The notes beneath the pieces were generated by a model. The model had not been told where the DNA came from and searched no databases. It was given only the letters and a program-made list of their open reading frames with translations. A stretch of 64,000 nucleotides of DNA from Chrysophaeum taylorii (lineage: Eukaryota; Sar; Pelagophyceae; Pelagomonadales; Pelagomonadaceae), in assembly GCA_029834535.1 (NCBI GenBank), contig JAQMWT010000677.1, forward strand, positions 1 to 64,000. Direction: 5' to 3'. The translations under genes were made by a program, and so were the position numbers. This document shows, in pieces, positions 49,974 to 58,008 of this stretch (the stretch's first letter is position 1; each line of letters opens with the position of its first letter).

Positions 49974-52445
49974 ATGGACGAAGATGGTCGCGGTTTGTCG
50001 TCGTCGTCGTCGTCGTCGTCGTCGTTTGCCGAGAGTGAGGCGTTAATTCGGGGTCGGTGGATCGCCGCTGAGCTCGACGCGCGCGTGCGGAGCTTTGGGG
50101 ACGTGGTGCCCGTCCGCGTCGCGTGCTTGACATGGAACGTGAACGGAAAGAACGTGCCGGCACAGGAGGTGGAGCTCGGGGAGTGGGTGGGAGGTGGGTT
50201 TGAGATATACGCTATCGGCGTCCAGGAGATGGTGGATTTGACGGCCGTGAATGTGGTCGCCGACGGAAAGACGGCGAAGAAGCGGGCCGAGCTGTGGAAA
50301 GAGATGCTGGACGAGGTGCTGGGCGAGCAGTACTCTTTGGTCGCGCAGCGACACATGGTTGGCGTGCTGTTGTGCGTGTACGCTGTGGCGTGGTCGCCCG
50401 CGGCGAAATTCGGGGCCGCACAGTGCGTGGAAGTGTCGACCGCGAGCGCGACGTGCGGGGTGATGGGCGTCCTGGGGAACAAAGGGGGGGTGTCTATCCG
50501 ACTTCGAGCGCTCGATACGACGTTGTGCTTCGTGTGTGCTCACCTCGCCGCGCACCGCGAGAACGTCGAGGGGCGGAACTCGGACGTGGCCGCCATCCTC
50601 GCGAAGACGGAGTTTCGCCGGGAGGACGGGTTATTATTTGGTCGCGCGACGGACGCGGCGTTGATGCGCGACAGGACGTATCTCGTGTACGGCGAAAAAG
50701 ACGCCGAGGCCGAGGCCGAGGAGCGCGAGGCGCTGCGGATCGAGGATCACGACGTGGTGTTTTGGCTGGGGGATCTGAATTACCGCGTCCACTCGAATGT
50801 GGAGACGGCGGAGTGTTTCGCGCGGGCCGAGCTGAACGATTGGCACTTTTTGAGAGCGAACGACCAGCTCAACGTCGAGCGCGCGGCGGGGCGGGTGTTC
50901 CGGGGGTTCCGGGAGGCGTCCCTCGACTTTCCGGTGACCTACAAGTACCAGGTGGGGACATCGATCCTGGACCGGCGGCCGGAAAAGAAGGTGCGAGCGC
51001 CGGCGTGGTGCGACCGAGTGCTGTGGCGGTGTCGAGACTCGCGGCGCGCGCGCTCGATAGAGTACTCGAGCGCGCACCGCGTCGTCGCGTCGGACCACAA
51101 GCCCGTGCGTGGTGTGTTCGAGACTTGGCTGGTTCGCATCGACGCGGCCAAGCGACGGGCGGCCAAGGTAGACGTCGTGCGGCGATTGTTCGGCTCGGGC
51201 GGCGCGGGCGGCCTCGAGGTGTCGGGACCTAACGGACGAGAAGAAAACGATGACGTCGTCAGGGTCAACCTCGGGCGCGTGCGGTACGGCGTTCCGACGA
51301 CGCGGCGGCTGCGCGCCTTGAACCCGTCGTCCTCAAAGGTCGCGCACTGGCGGTTCGTTCCCCCCGACGATAACGGCAGCTTGGACGCGTCGCCGTCGCG
51401 CAAGCCGTGGCTTCGGGTCGAGCCCCGGTACGGCACCTTGTTTCCGGGCGAGGCCTGCGTCATCTCGATCACGGCGACCATCGAGGCGCGGGCCGCGCGG
51501 GACTTGAACTCGAGGGCCGACGTCCTGTCCGACGCGCTTTCGCTGCGCGCGAGCGACGGCGGCGAGACTTTCGTCTGCGTCGCGGGCGACTGGCTCCCGT
51601 CGTCGTGGGGCATGTCCCTGGACGAACTCTGCGTCCGCAAGGCGGCGCAGCCAGCCCCCGGCATGACCACCACGCTCCCCGTCCCCAAGGAACTCTGGCG
51701 GCTCGTCGACGCTCTCCACCGGAACAAGCGCGCGCCTCACCTCTTCTTCGCGCCCGGAAACGCCGCGCAGCTCTCTGCGATCCGCCTCGCGCTCGACGCC
51801 GACGCCCCCCTCCCCGAAGACCTCTCCCCCTACTCGCTCGCCGACGCCCTCGCGAGCTTCCTCGCAGCCCTGGCTACCCCGCTCGTCCCGCGACACCTCC
51901 TCCCGACTACCGACCTCGTCGACGCGTCCGACCTCCGAGAATGGGCCCGCGATTTTCTCCGCCGCCTCGCCCCAGCGGCCTACAACACCTTCGTCTACTG
52001 CCTCGCATTCTTCAGGGACCTCCTCTTGAGCACGACCACCAACTTGCTCACGCCCTCCAAGCTCGCCGCGGTAGCCTGCAACTGCATGCTCCCGCAGGAC
52101 GACGCGTTTTTGTTTTCTTCTGAGGCCCCCGCCGACCCGGCCCTTTTCCGAGGCTCCCTCGTCGCCTCGGGTACCGCCTTCGAGCCCCTCCTCTTCCACC
52201 ACCGATCCGTCGCGCGACGAGGCCTCGTCGTCGTCGAGGACCCCGACCTTCGCACCGACCCTGCTGCCAGTCCTTGCGGCGGCGAGGCCTCCTCCTCGGG
52301 GGCCTCCTCCTCGGGGGCGGCGACCACCCCCATCACGCCCATCTCGGGGGAACCAACCGCCGCGGCGGCCGGCCTCAATTTCGCCCAGCAGCGCCGCTAT
52401 ATGAGCACAGCCCTCCAATACCTTCTCACGACCCCCGCACTCTAA
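49974..52445 (+). CDS. OCRL/INPP5B-like inositol polyphosphate 5-phosphatase with RhoGAP-like domain
   Basis: From the ATG at 49974 the product has 823 residues. The 5-phosphatase domain (about 50-390) has VACLTWNVNGK, IYAIGVQEMVDL, GVMGVLGNKGGVSIR, FVCAHLAAHREN, WLGDLNYRVHS, FPVTYKYQVGTS, PAWCDRVLW and SDHKPVRGVF, which include the family catalytic signatures. An ASH-type beta domain follows (about 430-545; RYGTLFPGEACVISITATI), then a RhoGAP-like domain (about 565-800; PVPKELWRLVDAL, YSLADALASFLAALATPLVP) without an evident arginine finger. This is the OCRL order. Such enzymes remove the 5-phosphate of PI(4,5)P2 on endosomes and the Golgi. No N-terminal PH domain is present. The next gene starts 35 bp after the stop. 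Confidence 0.9.
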   Translation: MDEDGRGLSSSSSSSSSFAESEALIRGRWIAAELDARVRSFGDVVPVRVACLTWNVNGKNVPAQEVELGEWVGGGFEIYAIGVQEMVDLTAVNVVADGKTAKKRAELWKEMLDEVLGEQYSLVAQRHMVGVLLCVYAVAWSPAAKFGAAQCVEVSTASATCGVMGVLGNKGGVSIRLRALDTTLCFVCAHLAAHRENVEGRNSDVAAILAKTEFRREDGLLFGRATDAALMRDRTYLVYGEKDAEAEAEEREALRIEDHDVVFWLGDLNYRVHSNVETAECFARAELNDWHFLRANDQLNVERAAGRVFRGFREASLDFPVTYKYQVGTSILDRRPEKKVRAPAWCDRVLWRCRDSRRARSIEYSSAHRVVASDHKPVRGVFETWLVRIDAAKRRAAKVDVVRRLFGSGGAGGLEVSGPNGREENDDVVRVNLGRVRYGVPTTRRLRALNPSSSKVAHWRFVPPDDNGSLDASPSRKPWLRVEPRYGTLFPGEACVISITATIEARAARDLNSRADVLSDALSLRASDGGETFVCVAGDWLPSSWGMSLDELCVRKAAQPAPGMTTTLPVPKELWRLVDALHRNKRAPHLFFAPGNAAQLSAIRLALDADAPLPEDLSPYSLADALASFLAALATPLVPRHLLPTTDLVDASDLREWARDFLRRLAPAAYNTFVYCLAFFRDLLLSTTTNLLTPSKLAAVACNCMLPQDDAFLFSSEAPADPALFRGSLVASGTAFEPLLFHHRSVARRGLVVVEDPDLRTDPAASPCGGEASSSGASSSGAATTPITPISGEPTAAAAGLNFAQQRRYMSTALQYLLTTPAL

Positions 52446-52480
52446 AATACAATACTTTTGGAGTACACATTATATTTGTG

Positions 52481-53179
52481 ATGTTGATTTGGTGGATGCT
52501 CATCATCATCATCCCTAGAAACGACGCCTTTCGGGTGTTGTTGTTTAGACCCGGGCCGAGAGTTGTGGCCGCGCGCGCGACCGAGAAAGAGGGGGAGTGG
52601 CCGCCTCTTGTTTCTTCGACTAGTTCCGAACCGACGGCCGCCGAGCTCGCGAACGAGAATCTCGTTCGCATCGTCCGCGAACAGTGCAGCGATGAGGAGG
52701 TAAATGTTTTGGTTTGGAAGTGCTTGGGGTACCGGCGGACCGAGGAGGGCTGGTCGAACGAGGACGTGTTCCCCAAGTGGCGCGACAAGTATGCCGAGCC
52801 GCCGGACCTCGTGGGCACGAAGCGCGTCTACTCGAAGCAAATCGACGAACCGGTTCTTAGGGCGAACCAGGCCCTCGTCAACTCCATCCCGATGAAGTAC
52901 AAGGGAGGAATCAAGGAGCACCTCGCCAAGGTCGGCTGGACCGGCTACGTGCTCGAGGGCCTCACGCCCAACAAAACGCGCCGCGCCCAGTGCACCAACT
53001 GGCTCCTCTTCTACAGGGAGGCCCTCTTCGGGAAGTCCCTCGACGAGCTCCGCGCCGCGAAAGCTCGCGATGTCGCGGCCGAGAACGACCGCCTCCGCGA
53101 GGAGGGCAAGTCCCTGCGTGTCGCCGGTTCCCCCAACTCTTCTTCTTCTTCTTCTTCTTCTTCTTCTTCTTCAAGTTGA
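52481..53179 (+). CDS. DUF1823-family protein, plastid-type
   Basis: The 232-residue product begins with a hydrophobic segment (MLIWWMLIIIIP) and FRVLLFRPG, consistent with a signal plus transit peptide for a secondary plastid. From about residue 50 it follows the DUF1823 family of cyanobacteria and plastids: VWKCLGYRRTEEGW, VFPKWRDKYAEPPDLVGTKR, VYSKQIDEPVLRANQALVNS and LEGLTPNKTRRAQCTNWLLF. The molecular function of that family is unknown. The C-terminus is a Ser run from a TCT tract. It sits in a tight same-strand row: 35 bp after the OCRL-like gene and 20 bp before the rhomboid gene. Confidence 0.85.
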   Translation: MLIWWMLIIIIPRNDAFRVLLFRPGPRVVAARATEKEGEWPPLVSSTSSEPTAAELANENLVRIVREQCSDEEVNVLVWKCLGYRRTEEGWSNEDVFPKWRDKYAEPPDLVGTKRVYSKQIDEPVLRANQALVNSIPMKYKGGIKEHLAKVGWTGYVLEGLTPNKTRRAQCTNWLLFYREALFGKSLDELRAAKARDVAAENDRLREEGKSLRVAGSPNSSSSSSSSSSSSS

Positions 53180-53199
53180 AATAGGGGGAAAAAAACAAC

Positions 53200-54063
53200 A
53201 TGTTTCCGATGATGATAATGATGATGATGATGATGGCCGTTGGGAGCGGCGGCCTCGCACCCGCGACGCCCCAACCACAGAACAAGGACGGCCTGCGGAG
53301 GCTCGTCAACACGACGACCTCGACGTTGGTGACGCTGAATTCGGCCGTGTTCGCGGCGCAGTGTCGGTGGCCGTCGATCCGCATAGGGTACGCGAGTCAC
53401 ATCCCCTCGATCCTCGCGGGCGAGTACTGGCGGTGCGTGACGTCTTCGTTTCTACATTCGAACATTTTCCACCTCGTCTGCAATCTGAGCGGCCTCGATA
53501 AGTACGGAACCGAGGTCGAGCGGTGGTACGGTCGGGGTCGCGTTTTCGCGACGTATCTCGCGGGCGCCGTTGGCGGCGACCTCGCGTCGCTTTGGTTCAA
53601 CGCGGGCAGGAGAAGCAATTTGGCCCTGGGACTGGGGGCCTCCGACGCGATCTTCGGGTTAGTTGGCGCCAAAGTCGTCCACGTCGTCAGGCACCGGCAC
53701 CTCGTGGAACGCTGGACCTCGAGTTTCCGGGAGAACCGGATCTCGCTGCTGATAGAGTTCGCCTTTCCGCTCGTTTTGCCCTTCGTCGACGGCGCCGCGC
53801 ATCTCGGCGGTTTTGTTGGGGGCGTGGCGGCGGCATACTTTTTTGGCTGTCGCTTTCGCCCTTTGCTCGACAACCGAGGCCGCCTTGTCGGCTATGTCGA
53901 TCGCCCTCTCCTTTCCCTCGGGGGGGGCACTCTCCTCCTTCCTCGCCCCGCGCCCTTCGACTTCTATGCGCCCCCTTTATTACGTATCGCCGACGGCCCC
54001 CTCGACGACGCGACGCTCGCCTCGCGGCAAGCACTCTGTGTAGCCCCGCAAAAGTATAAATAA
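53200..54063 (+). CDS. Rhomboid-family intramembrane serine protease
   Basis: The 287-residue product starts with a Met-rich segment (MFPMMIMMMMMMAVGSG). Rhomboid features follow: GEYWRCVTSSFLHSNIFHLV (about 69-88, with the oxyanion HxxxxHxxxN-type helix), LSGLDKYGTEVERWYGRGRV, the serine helix LALGLGASDAIFGLVGA (catalytic Ser of GASD, where GASG is usual) and the catalytic His in DGAAHLGGFVGGVAAAYF. These proteases cleave membrane helices, and plastid, mitochondrial and Golgi members exist. The leader could target an organelle. Both catalytic residues are present, so activity is plausible. The start is 20 bp after the preceding stop codon. Confidence 0.88.
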   Translation: MFPMMIMMMMMMAVGSGGLAPATPQPQNKDGLRRLVNTTTSTLVTLNSAVFAAQCRWPSIRIGYASHIPSILAGEYWRCVTSSFLHSNIFHLVCNLSGLDKYGTEVERWYGRGRVFATYLAGAVGGDLASLWFNAGRRSNLALGLGASDAIFGLVGAKVVHVVRHRHLVERWTSSFRENRISLLIEFAFPLVLPFVDGAAHLGGFVGGVAAAYFFGCRFRPLLDNRGRLVGYVDRPLLSLGGGTLLLPRPAPFDFYAPPLLRIADGPLDDATLASRQALCVAPQKYK

Positions 54064-54186
54064 ATAAGGGGCTACTGGTACCAATGTGACAATGGGGCGT
54101 TACTCTAGCCATAAGGGAGAATGACGTAGGGATACAGTGGTGCAGGGGTAAGTGTCATAGCTTCCTCACAACTACTTCCTAGAGCG

Positions 54187-55389
54187 ATGGGTCTTAAGCC
54201 AAAACCATTCGGGACGGCCAAGAAGAAAAAGAGCTCGCGGCGACCGCCGGTGCTGGGGCATCGGTTAGGGAGTCGCGACGACGACTCGCAGAAGATGAAG
54301 AAGAGGACCGTTGTCGGAGCTTGGCGCCGCGAAAACGAGTTCAAGGACCGGCGCATCGACGGCGACGATGCCGGCCTGCTACGGTTCCAGGCCGAGAGGC
54401 ACAAGCAGCTCAAGAGGGGAACGCGTCGAGCCAAGACGCGCGACGACGAGGAGGAGGAGGTTCTGACGACGACGCCGCCGCCGATGATGCCAGCGGAGGC
54501 GGAGTCGACGCGCGAAGACGTCGAGGCGCTCGACTCTAACTTCTCCGAGGTAATGAAGATGCTGGAGCTTCAGTCTCGCAGGAAGCAGAGACCGTTGGAT
54601 GACTACGACAAGTTTTTCCACGAGCTCAGTTTCGAGAGGCGCGTTCAGGCGTCGGAACCGTCGTCGTCTCGGGTCGAGTCGGTATTGACGGGGCCGCTCT
54701 TCGAGAAGATCACGGGGTCGTCGTCGCCGCAGACTGCGACGCTGTCAGAGTTCGCGGAAGTCGTGGTCAGCAAACTCTCGAAGAATCCAACCGAAGAGCT
54801 GGCGGTTGCGTTGCGCAAATGCGCGTTCCATCACCCGCCCAAAGGCCTCGCGACGGTGTCTCGGCTCGTAAAAAATATCGTATTGGACGCGATCGACGAC
54901 CAGCCTTCTTTTGGCGACCTCCAGTGCATGCGCGTGTTGGCTCGGCTCCCGCGCAGCGATTTTGTGTGGCCTGTTCTGCGGCGCGCGAAGATCGTCTGCG
55001 CGAAAGCTCTGACGAGACGCGCGTCCGACCTGGTCGGAATAATGATCCTGGAGCTCGACGTCGCCCTCGGCGAATGGACGCCTGAGCTGCGAGCTCTCTG
55101 CCCCGATCTTCCGTCACAACAACCGGAGGAAAGAAAGTACGTTTTTGCCTCGACGGAGGCTGAGGTGCCCGTGCCGAAGCTCGAGAAACGCGAGTACAGC
55201 CCTCGCAAAAAGCTCGAACGCGAACTCAAGTCGATGCGCCGCCGCACCTTACGAGAGGCTCGTAGTGCTACGGAGGTCGCCAATGCCACCGCACTCGCCC
55301 GAGAAGTCGAAAGCGTCCAGTCGAGGCGAGCCCGCCGGCAGAAGAATTTGGCGTGGCTCGAGCAGCGCCACGCGGTCGGTTGGCAGTAG
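54187..55389 (+). CDS. NOP14-like small-subunit processome protein (short form)
   Basis: The 400-residue product matches both ends of NOP14. The N-terminus is MGLKPKPFGTAKKKK, with TVVGAWRRENEFKDRRIDGD and LLRFQAERHKQ. The C-terminus is REYSPRKKLERELKSMRRRT and LREARSATEVANATALAREV, ending RARRQKNLAWLEQR. NOP14 is a nucleolar factor of the SSU processome needed for 18S rRNA maturation and 40S assembly. The usual length is about 800-900 residues, so the helical middle part is strongly reduced or diverged. The frame has no stop and no sign of an internal intron. Identification rests on these terminal patterns. Confidence 0.75.
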   Translation: MGLKPKPFGTAKKKKSSRRPPVLGHRLGSRDDDSQKMKKRTVVGAWRRENEFKDRRIDGDDAGLLRFQAERHKQLKRGTRRAKTRDDEEEEVLTTTPPPMMPAEAESTREDVEALDSNFSEVMKMLELQSRRKQRPLDDYDKFFHELSFERRVQASEPSSSRVESVLTGPLFEKITGSSSPQTATLSEFAEVVVSKLSKNPTEELAVALRKCAFHHPPKGLATVSRLVKNIVLDAIDDQPSFGDLQCMRVLARLPRSDFVWPVLRRAKIVCAKALTRRASDLVGIMILELDVALGEWTPELRALCPDLPSQQPEERKYVFASTEAEVPVPKLEKREYSPRKKLERELKSMRRRTLREARSATEVANATALAREVESVQSRRARRQKNLAWLEQRHAVGWQ

Positions 55390-55471
55390 GCGATAGATCT
55401 CCCGAGATATATACGCCGCCGCCGTCGTCGTCTCTCAATAATACGCCAGACAACAAAAGAAAAATCCTATC

Positions 55472-56700
55472 CTATCGGCGGCGGCGGCGGCGGCGGCGGG
55501 ATAGGAAGCGGTCGATGAGAGTCCCCGAGTTTTGGATTGAGGAGCGCAGGCAAGCCGTGAGGCGGTGGGAGGCGAGGTAGGCCGGGAAGTCCTGGAGGGC
55601 AATGTCGCAGGAGAAGCGTTTATGTTTTCGTTGAGGTTTCGGGTTTGGGGTTTGGGGCTTGCAGGGCGAGATGACGTCGTGGGCGCAGGATCCTATTTGG
55701 AAGGCCTCGGTCTGGATTTCGAGCCAGTCGAAGAGGAGCTCGTAGCAGGCGGTGTTCCACCGGGCGCCCGAATTTCCGATGGAGGACTGGGTGCCGACGT
55801 GGACGAAGGCGTTGTGGCGAAAGGTGACGAGGGTGCCGGTTTGTTGGGCCCACCGGGTGAGGGCGTGGTCGGGGGGTATTCGAGGGCTGCTTTCGAGGGC
55901 AAACGCGGCAAAAGCGTCGCAGCCGTCGCGGGGGACGAGGACGCCGTTGAGGCCGTAGGATACCCTGACGGCGGAGACGGCATCCCCAAAGGTGCGGGTG
56001 GCGGCCTCGAGCGCGAGGACGATCGAAGATAAAAGGCCGCGGCAGGCCAGCCAGTCGTCCTCGAGTAGGAGGAGGTAACTAAAGTCGTAGCGACGCGTCG
56101 TCGCGCGGATGGCGCGCGCGACGTCGCGGGACTGCTTCGCCGCGCTGGAGCGTTGCAGCACGGCGTCGGGCGGTCGTACGAAGTCGAAAAGTCGCGAACC
56201 GGCGAAGGCTCGCCGCGCCGCGACGATTTGGCGGGAGGGCGAAGGCGACGCGTCGAAGACGACGATTCGCGCGCGCGACCCCACGATCGCTTCGCTCAGC
56301 GAAAGCTCCGAGGTCGCGAGGGACTCGAGGGTTGCCGACAGGTAATCGTGCGACCGCTCGACGTGCATCACGAGGCCAACCACGAAGAACTCGGACGCCG
56401 ATAGCTGCCGGCTACGGTTCGTAGCGCTCGCGACGACAGGGGCGGCGGCGGCGACCTTGGTGGAGTTCACCGCCACCTCCAGCCGCGACCTCGCCTCGTC
56501 GAGCTGAGATTTTGTCTCTTCGAGCAACACCCGAACCTCGGGTTTTTCGCGCTGCCGGACGCCTGCGCACGCCTCGCATTGCCCGCGGACGACCGCGCAC
56601 GCGTTCAATGCGCACACCACGCCGAGGACAGTCCCGGCGACAAACCACCCCACCCTCTCCAACCGCCGCGGGGGGAACCGCGAACTCCCGGGCGGCGACA

Positions 56701-56738
<38 letters not shown>

Positions 56739-56758
56739 CTTGCCTTTGCAGCCGCCAT
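55472..56758 (-). CDS. Type II membrane protein, probable glycosyltransferase
   Basis: The 428-residue product has a Ser-rich cytosolic tail, one hydrophobic anchor (about 36-56; VGWFVAGTVLGVVCALNACA), a stem with a short coiled coil (about 72-100) and a lumenal domain (about 120-400). YLLLLEDDWLACRG (about 238) looks like the acidic metal-binding motif of a GT-A glycosyltransferase, and FFVVGLVMHVERSHDYLSAT (about 128) could be the nucleotide-sugar fold start. This arrangement is similar to MGAT4-type or related Golgi enzymes, but I cannot assign a family firmly. A Lys/Arg/Pro stretch at about 350-365 may be a spacer or a missed intron. The Arg8 C-terminus comes from a GGC-type tract. Confidence 0.6.
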
Positions 56759-56803
56759 CCCTGAATTAACGCGGCGCGCGGGTTATGGTTTCTTAGGTCC
56801 GAC

Positions 56804-57826
56804 CTAAACGGACGAGGCGACGCAGGAGGTGGTGGCGTCGGTGCAGGAATTGATCTTCTCGGTGTAGGTGAGGTCGTACATGACGATGGGGCACGAGTCT
56901 TCGGTGCCGCAGTAGAGGGAGAACAGGTTGCAGTGGTTGGTGCCATAGTCGTAGAGGGAGGTGACCTGGCTCTCGGAGCAGGCCGAGACGACGCAGCTCG
57001 CGGAACCGTCGTCAAAGACGAAGTTCATGTGGTCCGTGTACTCGCCGTTTCCCGTGGTGCGAGAGAGCTGAATGGTGGAGTCGGTCTGGGTGGTGATCGC
57101 GTAGGTGCCGTTGTTGTGGGGGTCAGACCACGTCTCGTACTGGCCTCCAACCCGAGCGACAATCTCGGCCATCACGTCAGAGCACGAGTTCTCGAAGGTA
57201 ACAGTCTCGTCGCACCCAGCATGAAACATGACCGGCGAGGTGGGACAATAGGAGGAGGCCTGCACGAGCGTGGGAGCGTAGGTGCAATCATCCTGAACGG
57301 TCGCGATGGGCGCGAAGAAGTCCGCGTAGCCGTTGTCCGCCAGGAACGCGTCGACCGTCGACGCGTAGTTCTCAGCGTAGTCGGCCACGTCGCGCGCGAG
57401 CACAAAGAGCGAGAGGCCCGTCGAGTCGGACACTACCGAGTACTGGTACTGGTTGTTCACGACCGGGCCCAGCAGGATGACCCAGTAACTACCCGTCGCA
57501 AACGACGGCACGTACTCGTCGAACTTGACCGAAAGCTCCGCCGGCTCGCTCTCGTTCGCAATGTAGGCGTACCCGGTGATGTTGAACAACTTGCCGTTAA
57601 TCGTCTCGCTGTTCACAAGCTTGATGATCGTCCCGTAGGTTGGGTCTGACGCGAGCGCGTAGTCCGCCGTCACGCACTCGGCCTTGAGCTCGAAGGTGTC
57701 CGCAACGAGCGCGTCCGCACTAATTTGGTACCATCGCCCCACGTACAGGCTCGGGTCCAGCTCGGACACGGCGGGAACCACCGCACCTGCGCCTTGGAGG
57801 AGAAACAACAGCACCACGGCGAACAT
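56804..57826 (-). CDS. Secreted lipocalin-domain protein
   Basis: From the ATG at 57826 the product has 340 residues and a signal peptide (MFAVVLLFLLQGAGAVVPA). Residues about 20-165 form a lipocalin: DPSLYVGRWYQISADALVAD (the GxW motif), ECVTADYALA, INGKLFNITGYAYI, ELSVKF, YWVILLGPV, YSVVSD and LSLFVLARD. The order resembles Blc/apolipoprotein D. A Cys-rich C-terminal half (about 185-340) with at least eight cysteines has no recognised family. Lipocalins bind small hydrophobic ligands. The first 190 codons and the leader are duplicated almost exactly at 63271-63882. Tandem CTAA-rich repeats lie upstream at 57935-58000. Confidence 0.85.
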   Translation of the reverse strand: MFAVVLLFLLQGAGAVVPAVSELDPSLYVGRWYQISADALVADTFELKAECVTADYALASDPTYGTIIKLVNSETINGKLFNITGYAYIANESEPAELSVKFDEYVPSFATGSYWVILLGPVVNNQYQYSVVSDSTGLSLFVLARDVADYAENYASTVDAFLADNGYADFFAPIATVQDDCTYAPTLVQASSYCPTSPVMFHAGCDETVTFENSCSDVMAEIVARVGGQYETWSDPHNNGTYAITTQTDSTIQLSRTTGNGEYTDHMNFVFDDGSASCVVSACSESQVTSLYDYGTNHCNLFSLYCGTEDSCPIVMYDLTYTEKINSCTDATTSCVASSV

Positions 57827-58008
57827 TCTGATTGGATGCGAGAGAGACTTGTTGTTGACCTGAAGTGCGATTATGTACTGACATTGCAAAGTTTATGCAT
57901 GTATGTGCAAAGTTTATGTATGTGCTGACACTGCTAATAAGTCTAAGGCCCTAAGCACTGACACTGCTAATATGTCTAAGGCTCTAAACTAACTAACTAA
58001 TTAATGAA

